DNA from: Euclidia mi
Taxonomy: Eukaryota > Arthropoda > Insecta > Lepidoptera > Erebidae
NCBI GenBank assembly: GCA_944739405.2
Contig: OX123193.2
Coordinates: 24,045,516 to 24,109,515 of the forward strand
Direction of reading: 5' to 3'
DNA: 64,000 nt
The position numbers were made by a program, and so were the translations under genes. The notes below the pieces were generated by a model. That model was not told where the DNA came from. It made no database searches and was given only the letters and a program-made list of their open reading frames with translations. Of this stretch, positions 44,698 through 57,200 are shown in pieces (the stretch's first letter is position 1; every line of letters begins with the position of its first letter).

Positions 44698-45270
44698 ATG
44701 TTGAAGGGCAAGTTAAGGTTTTTTTGCCCTGTTGAATCTTCACACCCGAGGATTAGAACCTTGGCTATTGTGTTGAAGAATATTTTGGGCATGCATCCAC
44801 AGAAACAGCTACCCGCTGCTGTGGTGAATTTGACATCGGGATTGGAACTGGCAGACCCCAAATTTGACACACCGGGACAAATCGATTTGTTGATTGGCTC
44901 TGATGTGCTCGGTGGAATTTTGATTGGTGGGAAACGGGTCTTAGTGCCAAATGGTTTGACTGCCATCCCGACCATATTTGGATTTGCTTTGATGGGATCT
45001 GTACCTAGGGAACCCCCTCCACCCGAACTTGATAATTTGTTTGCTGTAGGCTCTGCTCTCTCTGATGCTGTTCAGAGGTTTTTGGAGGTAGAGGAGCCTC
45101 CTCAAGCTGCTCGTTTGAATCCAGAACATGAGGAGTGCGAGCTGTTCTTCCAGAACAACACTGGTCGACTCCGTTCTGGTCGGATCATTACGAGGCTACC
45201 TTTTCTGTCTGTTCGGCTTCCGCTTGGTGAGTCACGAGTTCACGACCTTCAGCCGAAAAAAGATTGTTAG
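44698..45270 (+). pseudogene. BEL protease region (DUF1758) fragment
   Basis: PGQIDLLIGSDVLGGILIGG and IPTIFGFALMGSV are the C-terminal flap and core of the aspartic protease of BEL/Pao Pol. The catalytic Asp-Ser-Gly end lies beyond the truncation. It continues into the spacer before reverse transcriptase (EHEECELFFQ-type) and is then thrown out of frame near 45265. Confidence 0.65.
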
Positions 45271-46316
45271 CTATGGAGCGTCGCATGGGCCGTGATCCGG
45301 AGCTCAGACAGAAGTACATTGAGTTTATGAGGGAATATGAACAATTGGGACACATGTCTGTGTCAAATTTGGATTGGCGTTCGGTGGAGCACTACTTTCT
45401 CCCGCATCATGCGGTATTGAAGCCATCGACTGGCAAGCTGCGCACAGTATTTGATGGTTCTGCGCAGACTTCAACAGGCGTATCCTTGAACCAGTGCTTG
45501 CATTCTGGTCCCAAGTTGGTCAAGGACCTTTGTGACGTCATCACCAGCTTCCGACGACATCAGGTTGTCTTTGTGGCCGATATAAAAAAGATGTTTAGGC
45601 AGACGATTATCCACCCTGATGACCGTCGCTTCCAGCTGATCCTTTGGAGAGAGTCTCCTCGTGATCCCATGGTCGTCTACGAGCTCAACACTAATACGTA
45701 CGGGTTAAGGTCAAGCCCCTTCTTGGTAATACGTTCTTTTTGGGAGCTCGCAGACCGCGAGGGCCTACGTTTCCCACGAGCCTCTGCCATCTTGAAGGAC
45801 GATATTTACGTCGATGACATTTGCTCGGGCGCCTCCACAGTGGACGAGGCGATCCTCCTGCGGGACGAATTGATAGGTATTTTGGCCTCCGCTGGTTATG
45901 AGTTGCGTAAATGGATTTCCAACTCACCAGCGCTTTTGGAAGGCTTGCCGGAGGATCATCAGCAGGATCCACATCTATTTGAGATTGTTGACAACCCCGC
46001 CATGATGGCTGTTCTCGGCGTTCAGTACAGACCAGTCCAAGACATCTTTACATATAACGTAGACTTGACATTGCCGTGTTCTTGGACTAAACGTCTCGTA
46101 TTGTCTACTGTAGCCAGAACCTTTGATCCGAATGGTTGGATCTGTCCAATTATATTTTGGGCAAAATGCTTCTTGCAGAAGCTTTGGACAGCAGGTTTGA
46201 CCTGGGACGAACCTCTACACGGCACTCTTGTTGAGGAATGGACCTCTTTTGTATCCTCACTTCCTGCCGTCAACGAGATCTCCTTGCCTCGTCCCATCCT
46301 TCCTCCCGGGAAGTAA
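45264..46316 (+). pseudogene. BEL reverse transcriptase
   Basis: 350 codons. HYFLPHHAVLKPSTGKLRTV opens the fingers; VFVADIKKMFRQTIIHPDD carries the first catalytic Asp; TYGLRSSPFLVIR and DDIYVDDICSG give the YVDD pair. It ends with the BEL-typical FDPNGWICPIIFWAKCFLQK. The domain is intact, but it is out of frame with both neighbours, so the polyprotein cannot be made as is. Confidence 0.8.
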
Positions 46317-47532
46317 AGGGTGGCTTTACGGGTTTTGTGATGCCTCGGAGCGTGGTCACGCGGCCGTGGTGTACTTGCGCACAGTTAGTGCCTCAGGTCA
46401 GGTGAGGGTTTCCCTGATCATGGCGAAGAGCAAGGTAGCACCCCTTCGGACATCTTTGATCATTCCGAAATTGGAGCTCTCGGGAGCAGCACTACTTGTA
46501 TGCTTATTGAACCACGTGTCTAACTCTTTGGGTAAAAGCATTTGCATTAATAGGACCTACGCCTGGACAGACAGCCAAATTGTTCTTTGTTGGTTGAAGG
46601 CTTCTGTCCACACCTTGGAGGTATTTGTCGCTAATCGCGTTTCCCAAATCCAGAAATCCGAAGTCAAACTTGTTTGGAGACACGTGCCAGGTGAGCTCAA
46701 CCCCGCTGATTGTGCCTCGCGCGGATGCTTGACGCCTAGTTTGGTAGGTCATTCGCTGTGGTGGGGTCCGGAATGGTTGAGTCGACCAGAAACTGATTGG
46801 CCTCGAACGCCAGTTTTGAATACTTCTAATTTGCCGGGTCTACGAACACTCGCTCTTGAAAAGGTGGAATGCGCCTTCGACCCCGATTTTTTGTTGAATC
46901 GTTACAGCTCCCTCGACAAGTTGTTTGGTGTCACTGCTTGGATAAAGCGTTTTGTTTTTAATTTTAGGCACCCACAACAGAAACGACTGACACCGTTTCT
47001 CTCACCAGAGGAACGACAGGAGTCTCTCACCTTTTGGGTTCGTTCTGTGCAATCGGCGCATTTTGAGAAGGAGATTGCTATCCTTAAATCAGGGAGATCG
47101 AAATTATCGGGAGCTGTATCTAAATTGAACCCCTTTTTGGACGATACGGGTCTCTTGCGCGTTGGAGGGCGTCTCAAGAACGCCAACCTCCCTTACGGAG
47201 CACGTCACCCCCTTTTGTTACCTAAGGATGGTCATTTGGTACGCTTGTTGGTAACTGACCGTCACCTTAAAAATTCGCATGCTGGTTGTAATGCGCTCTT
47301 GGCCATTTTGCAACGCGAATTTTGGATCTTGTCTGCCCGAAGAATTATTCGGAGTGTAGTCTTTCGCTGCATCCCTTGCTATAAGCTCAAGGCTTCTACC
47401 ATGCAGCCGTTGATGGGGGACTTACCGGCAGATCGCGTAACTGAAAGCAGGACGTTTGACGGTGTTGGCACAGACGTTCGCTGGTCCCTTTTTGGTGAAA
47501 ACGTCGACACTTCGAAACAGCAAGACTGTTAA
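46228..47532 (+). pseudogene. BEL RNase H and integrase zinc-binding region
   Basis: GWLYGFCDASERGHAAVVYL opens the RNase H-like domain, with TYAWTDSQIVLCWLKA and WRHVPGELNPADCASRG as later motifs. The integrase N-terminal HHCC finger follows: RHLKNSHAGCNALLA and FRCIPCYKLKA. The frame is lost near 47470, just inside the integrase core. Confidence 0.75.
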
Positions 47533-48364
47533 GGCCTACTTGTGTGTTTTTGTTTGCCTCTCCACAAAGGCCGCACATTTGGAACTGGTCTCCTCGCTTA
47601 CGACCGAGGCGTTTGTAGCCACATTTGACAGATTTGTATCCCGCAGAGGGCTGTCTTCCTTGATCCGTTCTGACTGCGGCACTAACTACAAGGGCACGTA
47701 TAATTATTTGAATGATGTTTTTAATTTCCTTGAAACCAACAAGGCTGATATAGGTGATAGGCTTGCCCGACGTGGGATAAATTGGTTGTTTTCCCCACCA
47801 AATTGTCCACACTGGGGTGGTATTTTTGAGGCCGCTGTAAAATCGGCCAAAACACACTTGCGCAGGACAATCGGTGAATCTGTCCTTACATTTGAGGAAC
47901 TCGCAACTGTGTTTTGTAAGATTGAGACCGTTTTGAACTCTCGGCCATTGTGCCCGATCTCCTCAGATCCGAATGATTTGGAGGCCCTTACGCCGGGCCA
48001 TTTTTTGATTGGTCGCCCACTTGTCGCCTTGCCTGAGTACCCCTATATTGATACGAGACCTGGTCGTCTCTCGCGTTTTGAATTGGTACGCCAGATTACT
48101 CAGAGCTTTTGGAAACGCTGGAATTTGGAATATTTGCACATACTCCAGCAACGCGTTAAGTGGACCGACAAGACCGATCCACCCAAGATTGGTGACCTCG
48201 TTTTGATCAAGGAGGCAAACCTTCCGCCACTCAGATGGCGCAGGGGGCGCATCCTTCGTTTGGTAACTGGGGCTGATGGAGTTCCCCGATTTGCTGAGGT
48301 CTTGGTGGACGGTTCGGTTCTGAGGAGAGCGGTTGCAACATTGTCACGTCTACCAACCGATTAG
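47456..48364 (+). pseudogene. BEL integrase core and C-terminus
   Basis: 302 codons in the new frame. STKAAHLELVSSLTTEAF, then IRSDCGTNYKG (second Asp) and WGGIFEAAVKSAKTHL (Glu) give the D-E part of the DDE triad; the first Asp falls at the frame change. PGHFLIGRPL and GDLVLIKEANLPPLRWRRGR are the conserved BEL C-terminal motifs. It ends 31 bases before the 3' LTR. Confidence 0.8.
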
Positions 48365-48395
48365 CGGACCGGTAGGCCGGTCCGGGGCGGGTGGA

Positions 48396-49030
48396 TGTTT
48401 GAAATGGAATTAGTTTTTATTATAAGTCAAATCGATTAGATCGATTGAGTAACATTTTGTTTAGTCTATTGAAAATTTCTGACAATGGTCACACTGAACT
48501 GTCACTTCCGTTCCCGCCTTGAAAAATTAACACGCCTTTTTGCCCTCTCGCGTGGAATATTGTAATAAATTGATCGCCTTTTTGAAAGCACATAAACCAG
48601 CTTCGCGAATTTGTATTGTGAATTCTTATAAACTGCCGCCTTTGGTTTGCCCGGCAAAAGTTGAGTTGAACATTGACATTTGCAAAACTGTAATTGTGAA
48701 TCCTGTGAACGTGCCTCGTGCCCCTCGTGTTCTGAAGACAACAATTTGGAGGAACAGCTAAGTGGATAATTCATTCAATCTATCGTGGCCACCTTAGTTT
48801 TGTTTGTTTTTCCCTAACTTAGTTCCAGGCCTGACATCAGTGAAGATACAGGTAATTGTACATTGTTTAATTCTTAGCGCCAAGAAACTTGGTCCATGTG
48901 TTTAGATCCTTTGCCTTGGGCTAAGACTGGATGAATTAATCGCTTCCACTGATCCTTGTATAAAACTTACCCATTCTTAGCCCGAACTCTAGACAGAACT
49001 GGTAAAACATTTCATTATATTTCGTTAACA
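48396..49030 (+). repeat. 3' LTR of the BEL element
   Basis: Starts TGTTTGAAATGG behind the purine tract. The end is uncertain: ACA at 48995 (where similarity to 34508-34600 stops) or AACA at 49030. No partner LTR at the left. Confidence 0.6.
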
Positions 49031-50462
49031 GGTTATATAATAGGTAAATACCTAGCGCTGTCATAATTCGCAAGTAATATTTAATCAAAAATAAAAGTAC
49101 CTAACATCCCTTTGCGTCACTGCAAGATTAGGCAATTAACTCGCCGAGCGACCTTATGTAACCTACTATTCTTACTGTACTATGCTATTATTCCAGTTCA
49201 TAGTAGGCCTCCAGCTCACGGCAGCGGCCTTGGTCATGATAGTGGAGAAGATGCTAAGAATCCTCGGGCTATAGATTGTGACGTCGCTGTGACGTCGCGA
49301 TGACACCGTCCGCCCGCTCCTCTTGGCCGGCCGCCTGCACCTCCGCTTTCCTCAGACACCACACTTTGGGCTCCAATAAATACCGTGTCGTTGGAGCGCT
49401 CGCCCCTTTTGGATCGGATGAACAGCGGCAAATGGAAGCTAAATACACCTCTGCTACCCTGAGCGACGCCGGAAGCGGACCCCCAACAAGATTCCCTACC
49501 CTCGTCGAATCACGCGACCCTGGTTCTATCTCTTTAACTAGCATAAATATTTTAATTTTCAATTTAATGCGTTGCTAAATGATGTTTAGATTTCCTTAAC
49601 GAATTAAACTGATTTTTAATTGTAATATTTAACCACGATTTTCATTTAGCCACACCCAAGTAGCAACAACGTTACAAGATAACATCATTTGACTACGTAG
49701 TCTACATTCGATGAACGCAGTTATCGGCTGGACGAGAGCCTCCAAAGTTATTTATTATAGTTGGGGTTGATATGATTACGGGCTGTGGACAGAAGAAAGA
49801 AGAAGTCTTAAAGAGGAAGAGGTCACCATAACCCTGGCATCGGGCTAACTGTTCTACTTCAGGCAAGTAAGCCAACCTTCTCAGGGTGACGTAGGATTGC
49901 TCGTCAATTAAGCCTTCTGCGACAACCTGACTAAGATCTGCAGCCCCTGGACCCGGGTACCTTGAACCGAAATCAATCGAGATATATTTTTTAATGTTTA
50001 ATTTTGACTATGTTTATGGCAGTAGTTGCCGTTTTTCACTTACAATACATAGTAATTGGTATAAATGATTAATTTACTTTAAAATTTGTTGATAGTTACG
50101 TTTAAATAGTTCTTGATTTATTTAAATTCCCGCTTAGCTAGGCCTTATCGGCTGCACCTACCTTAGTCTTACTACATCTCGTTCAAATCAAAGTTTAATG
50201 TCGTTTCATTACGATAAATATCTTTTCTCCAGTTTTTCACTCTCTTATTTCGAGAGAAAGGGGGGGGGGGTTGGGGCATGGGGCGCCAATTGAGTATCTC
50301 GCCCGGGGCGCCTGCTAGTAGAACGATGTAGTAACTAAGTGTCCTTAAGGACGCGTTTACAAAATTAGTAGGTACAAAATCGCGTCACTACAGCGACACG
50401 GCGGCAACAGTACGTAGGTACTACGTACGGTAACTTGCGGAAATGTAGTTCAACTAAATAAC

Positions 50463-50916
50463 CACGGTAATAATATCTAACAGTATTGTAACTCCATACA
50501 AACGCACGAAACTCGAGTTATACCTACGCGCCGCGAGCAGAGTACCCATTAAGGCCTTGCCACACGGCACAATTTTACGTCCAACTTGACTAAATCACTT
50601 GATGAAATCGTGACGTGTAGACGCGAGTCGTCCAACTCAAGTTCATCGGGTGGGCGGTACCACCAGATTTTAACCAATCGGGTGGACGGAATGAAAATCA
50701 GTGATTTGATTGTGTCGTGTAGACGGGCAAAGCCAATTCGATTGAAAATTTGATCAGTGGTAAAATTGTACCGTGTGGCAAGGCCTTTAGACTGGGCGGA
50801 CTGTACCTACAGTACCCGCAGCCGCTATCGTGCCGCAGCTCGCATGCGGCGCGTCTGGTAGGTATATAACTCACGAAGACGGCCGAGTTACAATACTGTT
50901 AGATTATATTACCGTG
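50463..50916. mobile_element. Palindromic MITE with 7-bp target duplication
   Basis: Ends CACGGTAATA and TATTACCGTG, arms continuing through ATCTAACAGTATTGTAACTC. The direct repeat AAATAAC is at 50456-50462 and 50917-50923. It is itself invaded by the MITE at 50552-50786. Confidence 0.8.
50552..50786. mobile_element. Harbinger-type MITE with TTA target duplication
   Basis: Ends AGGCCTTGCCACACGG and CCGTGTGGCAAGGCCT; TTA at 50549-50551 and 50787-50789. Confidence 0.8.
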
Positions 50917-50981
50917 AAATAACTTTGAGACTTAGAATTTTTTGTGATATGTAGGTACCTATCTATGTGTTATAGGCCTGG

Positions 50982-53030
50982 CTGTGCGAATTACGTACAA
51001 ATAAGTTTCTTATTTTTATATACCTACATACCTAAATGGACATTATTACTTTATTTTTTCCATTATGTTGATTCAGGATATATTTCGGTATTTAGATATT
51101 ATTTTGTTTCTTGCGTTGAAATCTGGTAAGATTCTGTGGACTGATGGTATACCATCCCATTCAAGTGTTGCGACTGGAACTCATAAAAGAGTAGACCTAG
51201 TTATGCCAGGTTGGGGCTCATTTTATTTGTTTTAGTGAGACCCTACCACTGGTACTAGTGAAGTAACCTTCCAAGGTTATTCGATGAGTCTTACTGGTAC
51301 TCTTATGTGAGTAGAGCTAGGCATGCCGAGTTTGGGCTCATTTTGTTTGTACATAAAAGACCCTACCACTGGAACTTATGAAGTAACCTTCCAGGGTTAT
51401 TCGATGACTCTTGCTGGTTCTTATATGTGAGTAGAGCTAGGCATGCCGAGTTTGGGCTCATTTTGTTTGTACATAAAAGACCCTACCACTGGAATTTATG
51501 AAGTAACCTTCCAGGGTTATTCGATGACTCTTGCTGGTTCTTATATGTGAGTAGAGCTAGGCATGCCGAGTTTGGGCTCATTTTGTTTGTACATAAAAGA
51601 CCCTACCACTGGAACTTATGAAGTAACCTTCCAGGGTTATTCGATGACTATTGCTGGTTCTTATATGTGAGTAGAGCTAGGCATGCCGAGTTTGGGCTCA
51701 TTTTATTTGTACATAAGAGACCGAACCACTGCAACTTATGAAGTAACCTTTCAGGGTTATTCAATGACTCTTGCTGGTTCTCATATGTGAGTAGAGCTAG
51801 GCATGCCGAGTTTGGGCTCATTTTGTTTGTACATAAGTGACCCTACCACTGGAACTTATGAAGAAACCTTCCAGGGTTATTCGATCACTCTTGCCGGTAC
51901 TCATATGTGAGTAGAGCTAGGCATACCGAGTTTGGGCTCATTTTGTATGAACATCAGAGACCCTACCACTGGAACATACCTAGCTCTACTCACATATCTA
52001 CCACTACCTACCACTAAGAGTCTTCGAATAAACCTGAAAGGTTACTTCATAAGTTCCAGTGGTAGGGTCTCTTATGTACAAACAAAATGAGCCCAAACTC
52101 GGCATGCCTAGCTTTACTTCCATATGAGTACCACCAAGGGTCATCGAATAACCCTGGAAGGTTACTTCATAAGTTCCAGTGGTAGGATCACTTATGTACA
52201 AACAAAATGAGCCCAAACTCGGCATGCCTAGCTCTACTCACACATGAGTACCAGCAAGAGTCATTGAATAACCCTGGAAGGTTACTTCATAAGTTCCAGT
52301 GGTAGGGTCTCTTATGTACAAACAAAATGAGCCCAAACTCGGCATGCCTAGCTCTACTCACATATGAGTACCAGCAAGAGTCATCGAATAACCCTGGAAG
52401 GTTACTTCATAAGTTCCAGTGGTAGGGTCACTTATGTACAAACAAAATGAACTCAAACTCGGCATGCCTAGCTGTACTGACATATGAGTACCAGTAAGAG
52501 TCATTGAATAACCCTGGAAGGTTACTTCATAAAATGCAGTGGTAGGGTCTCTTATGTACAAACAAAATGAGCCCAAACTCGGCATGCGTAGCTTTATTCA
52601 CACATGAGTACCAGCAAGAGTCATTGAATAACCCTGGAAGGTTACTTCATAAGTTCCAGTGGTAGGGTCTCTTATTTACAAACAAAATGAGCCCAAACTC
52701 GGCATGCCTAGCTCTACTCACATATGAGTACCAGCAAGTCTCACCGAATAACCTTGGAAGGTTACTTCACTAGTACCAGTGGTAGGGTCTCACCAAAACA
52801 AATAAAATGAGCTCCAACCTGGCATAACTAGGTCTACTCTTTTAAGAGTTCCAGTCGCAACACTTGAACGGGATGGTATACCATCAGTCCAGATAATCTT
52901 ACCAGATTTCAACGCAAGAAACAAAATAATATCTAAATACCGAAATATATCCTGACTCAACATAACGGAGAAAATAAAGTAATAATGTCCATTTATACAA
53001 AAGAAATTTACTTGTACGTAATTCGCACAG
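50982..53030. repeat. 2-kb palindrome with coding-type 120-bp minisatellite
   Basis: CTGTGCGAATTACGTACAA at 50982 is complementary to the sequence ending 53030, and the arms stay closely matched inward. Each arm has a unique outer part of about 250 bp and then tandem 120-bp units: about six on the left (51241-51970) and seven on the right, inverted (51980-52800). Confidence 0.85.
52004..52585 (-). pseudogene. 40-residue repeat frames in the minisatellite
   Basis: Read inward, each 120-bp unit gives 40 codons: VELGMPSLGSFCLYIRDPTT then GTYEVTFQGYSMTLAGTHM. In most units the last codon is TGA; in several right-arm units it is changed so that two units join (52004-52225 and 52358-52585). Period divisible by three and mostly frame-preserving changes suggest past protein coding. 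I know no family with this repeat. Confidence 0.4.
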
Positions 53031-53884
53031 AATACGAGAAGTATCAAATTGATTTTAGCGAATAATTTGTATTCGTATATTGCTTTTTTCGTCTTCGGGC
53101 TGCAGCGACAAGCGACATAGAGTCCACTCCCGACGACGCTCAAGCGCAGACTGAGATCTCATTGTCATTGCAGAATTTGGATATATAAATCAAGAAAGTG
53201 GCTAAATAAAACGAACCTTATTGCCACACATTAAGACACACGTATGCGAGCAAAATAGAAGAAAAATGTAAGATGATTTTTTGCTTTTTTTGAGTCAATT
53301 TACAATATTTTGAAAAAAAAAAATCTAATTGTTTTTGAGTTGACTATATTTACTACCCTATTCTATCTTTGAAAATCTAAATAAATGTAAAAATAGAGAG
53401 AAAATTGTACCCAAAAATAGCAGTATATGCCTATTTTTGATTTAAGAGGCCGTTTCGAATCGATTTTACATTAATATTAATTAAATATTTTTTATTTATT
53501 TTCAAATTGATTTATAGATAAAAAAGTAATCAATTTATCGTAATCATCAGTTTTATTAGTTATTATCTAAAATTGTTGTAAAATGTACCGGAAATATGTG
53601 GTTTTTTGATACAAGCGTAAACGCGTTACTCTGCGTCCATTCTGCGTCTCCGTAGAGCGCTTGTTGGTTTTGTTGACAAGCACAGGTGGCTGCAGGAAGC
53701 CGCCTGTGCTTGTGGCCTGGTCTTATGTGTAAATGAGTAGGTAAGCAATGTCGCAATTTTAAGATGATTTGTTAGTAGACTATCCGCTGTGCAAGTTATA
53801 TCAACTCTGTCTAAGGGTTTGAATCTCTCATAATTTTATACACTATGAAGTCTGTACCTAGCCAACAAGGAAGCCAATACAAAC

Positions 53885-54240
53885 TTAGATTTTTAGACGT
53901 TTAAAATCTGTCAAGATGATGCCAGAGACATGCCAGAGAATCATGTCAGAGAATTGTTTTGTGCTTGGTTTTGTGACTGTGATAAATTGATCATGTACAA
54001 CGAGGCGTAGAAAAGTAAATCAAAAATATATTTATTTGAAACTACAGCAATGATGTTACCCAAACATTTCTAATTATATTATAATTCATGATAGTAGATA
54101 ACTACAATTGCACCGACCGACCAAGTTCTCCAAAACAAACCACAAAATAACCAATTATCGCCTTCCAAAAAGATATTGTTGCTGTTAAAATGACTCATTG
54201 ATAGTCTAAATTAATAGTGTTTAGAGAAATTAATATCATT
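53885..54240. other. Upstream region of gene 2
   Basis: AT-rich, no repeat recognised, no defensible core promoter. Confidence 0.3.
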
Positions 54241-57200
54241 ATGCCGAAACGTAAGGCAAAGAAGGTTGTGCAAGAACCACCGACGCCGCCAGAATGTGAC
54301 GAAAATTCCCTTGGCTTATCACCAGCAGTTCTGGCCAAGAGAGGACCTTATAAACCAGAAGTTTGGTGCCCAGTACGTTTTGTTTATTAGCGTTCATACT
54401 AGCAGATCCAGGTGATGGTAAAATAACCAAGGTGCTTAAACATGCAAGTTTTTCAGCACATATCCCTAAATAGGCAGTTGACTCGCCATCTTCTTAACCA
54501 TCTTCTTATCAAACTCCTGAATGCATACTTACTTACATAAGCTTAACTGGCTTCCTGGTGCATTCTGAACATCTCTGACAGAATCTGTTCCGTTTTTCAG
54601 AAAGCAGACCCCGCAATAAAGGTTATCGACCCTCATAGCGACCCAAAGCGACCAAAAACTATACATTACAGCGATGTGGTCAGAGCACGTCGAGTGCTCA
54701 AAAAAGTTTTAACACCCACTCCAATCAAGGTAAATAAGAATGTTACTAAGTCGATACTAATCAAGTGTTCATTGAATTTTATGTATCTTTATAATGACTC
54801 CTTGAGCAACTCAGCGGCAAAATCGACTAATGTATAATTATGTGATTATGAAGTTGTACTGCAGAAAGACGAGAAATGTTCTTACAGGTTGTAAGTCCTT
54901 GGTCCGTTAGTCGTATATTTGTAAATTCTCCGAGACCTTCGAGTCATCAAGTTTTAATTCTAATTAGATCAAAAGCCTTACGCCATTCATGCTTCTTATT
55001 TTCTTTCCAGAAAACAAACAATTGTCCCTACTTTGACACGAATTTGTATTTCAAACTAGAGACCGGGTATAAAACTGGAAGGTAAATAGTTTTCAAATAA
55101 AAATAAGTAATACAATAAAAGGTTTCTGAATAATTTTACGATGCTAGCAACAGATCCACTAGACACCAGTTTTAAATTGTGTGTAATGCGTAGATTTCGG
55201 ACTTTAGATTCAGAGCATTTTTTGGTCTACTATCTCCAGGAAACAAGTTGAACAGACACTCGCTTGTCATAAATTACAGCACAGATGGATGCCAGCATTT
55301 ATCTATTTGGTTTCACACACAAAACATATTTTTCTTTTTCATCATCATCATCATCAGCCTTTAACAGTCCACTGCTGGACTAGGCCTCTCCTTTGAAAGG
55401 AGGAATTGGCCTACTATACCACGATGGCCAAACGGGTTGGTAAAGGGTTTGTGTCAAGTTTTCCTTCTTAAAGTGCTGTTCTCTGCATAATATGCTCCCT
55501 CTGTCGGCTCTTACGACACCCATGGGATGATACGGAGTGGTGACGTTCCGTATTCTTAATCCGTCACCACACGGACGATTTTTCTTTTTACATTTAAAAT
55601 CCTTGCATTACTGACTGACAGACACGCTACAGCTGAAACTATTGGGCACAGGTAGGTGAAATTTGGCATGTATGTTCCTTGGGGACCGTAGGGGTGCACT
55701 AAGAAGGGATTTCCCGAAATTCCCACGGGATCGTCCAAAACCGGAAAATAAAAAATAATTGCAGGCGTACCTGCTGGCGTCTTCTAGTCTTTTAATAAAA
55801 TACTAAAAATGTTTTTTGATTCAACATGATGTGTGCGTTGATTCAGTCCGTGTGGCGACGGATTAAGAATGCAAAGTGTCAAGCTAGCTTTCATTCTGTG
55901 GTTGTCGTAAGAAACGACTTAGGAAAATACATGAAGAGACAAAAAAATCGACATCAAACCCTATACCAACCCGTGTTGCCAGCTCCTGGTATAGTAGATC
56001 AACACCACTTGCTGACTTATGGCTCTGCTAGTGTGACGCACAAATGGAGAGGCCTAAATCCAGCAGGGGACTGCGAAAGGTAACAGTAGAAATAATTTCT
56101 CACATTTATTTTAGTTTTCATGAAAGAGGAGCAATTTATGCGCTGCATATGCTAACTCCTGAACAGCGGCGAGATGGTGTAGTCACTGCTTCCTTAGGAA
56201 ACTGGGCACTGGTAAAATATTAATTTGTTTTTTTTTTAATTTTACTTAAGTAAACATCGTTGAAGTTCGCATTAACCTTAGGTACCGTTTACAGGCTCTA
56301 TCCTCCGAAGCCCAAAAAATGGACATTCCGGTAACTGTTGTATTTCCGCTTCAAGATCATTTAGAAGTCATGCATCGATGTAAAGATCTGGGTGCGAAAG
56401 TCGAGTTTGTAGGCAAGAATCTGGCGGATACTAACAGAGCAGGACTTACCATAATACAGGATAGCGGTGTCGGCACTTACATAAATGGGTAAATATATGA
56501 ATAGAAATAACCATGATACAAATCAATGTAAATCCTATTAATTTTATAATAACATTTTTGTTCATCTTCATATCGTTATCTGAAATAACTGTTGAGCTTA
56601 GTCGGTATTTGGATAATGCGGTGACCTACTCATTAGTTTTACTAACGAATTATTTATTCCATTCCTGGCTGCTTGGATGAAATCAAAATTTGCTTTACCT
56701 ACCACAAGTTTAAAGCTCTTCAGTTATCATAATCATGTGTCCCCTGCTGCACACTGAATTTTAATCCAAAATTTATCTCATTGCATATAAGTCTAATAAA
56801 CCAAGCTTTCATAGTAGTCGCCACTAAACGTAAACACCTAAAAATGATTTCTAATTTTAGATATGATCATCCTCACGTGATAGCAGGCGAAGGCACTATA
56901 GCTATAGAGATATTGGAACAGCTGCCGGAGACAGACGTGATTCTCGTTCCAGTTGGCGGCGGTGGACTCATCGCTGGAATAGCGGCAGTTGTCAAAAAAA
57001 TTAGACCGGAGATACTTATTTACGTAATACAATTTTAACCTATTCGATTTAACTTACACTACCTTTATGGACTCTTCATAATCTTTCTGTTTGATGTGTG
57101 GAAACAAGTTCCAACAGTGCCGTGCAGTGCCGCTCTTCTATATCTCTCGTTCTTAGCAACACATTACGTACTACGCGCATCTTGTTCTATTTAAAACTGT

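Larger units (their letters stand above)
44644..49030 (+). mobile_element. BEL/Pao LTR retrotransposon, 5' truncated and frameshifted
   Basis: Pol runs protease, reverse transcriptase, RNase H, integrase in BEL order over 44698-48364, broken by three frame changes (near 45265, 46300 and 47480). A purine-rich tract GGGGCGGGTGGA (48384-48395) precedes a 3' LTR starting TGTTTGAAATGG at 48396 and ending somewhere in 48995-49030. Gag and the 5' LTR are missing. Confidence 0.85.
50351..53626. mobile_element. 3.3-kb insertion with ACGCGTTTAC inverted ends
   Basis: Begins ACGCGTTTAC and ends GTAAACGCGT. Comparison with the empty site in copy 1 (CCTTAAG then TTACTCTG at about 43499-43512) fixes the borders to within two bases; at most a trivial target duplication. 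It contains a 2-kb palindrome (50982-53030) and two nested MITEs. No known transposase. Confidence 0.75.
49045..53885. repeat. Second copy of the 42185-44010 repeat, split by an insertion
   Basis: 49045-50350 matches 42185-43507 and 53627-53885 matches 43506-44010, without its SINE. The left side abuts the BEL LTR, so the left inverted repeat of the element is missing here; the right inverted repeat is also absent. Confidence 0.85.
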
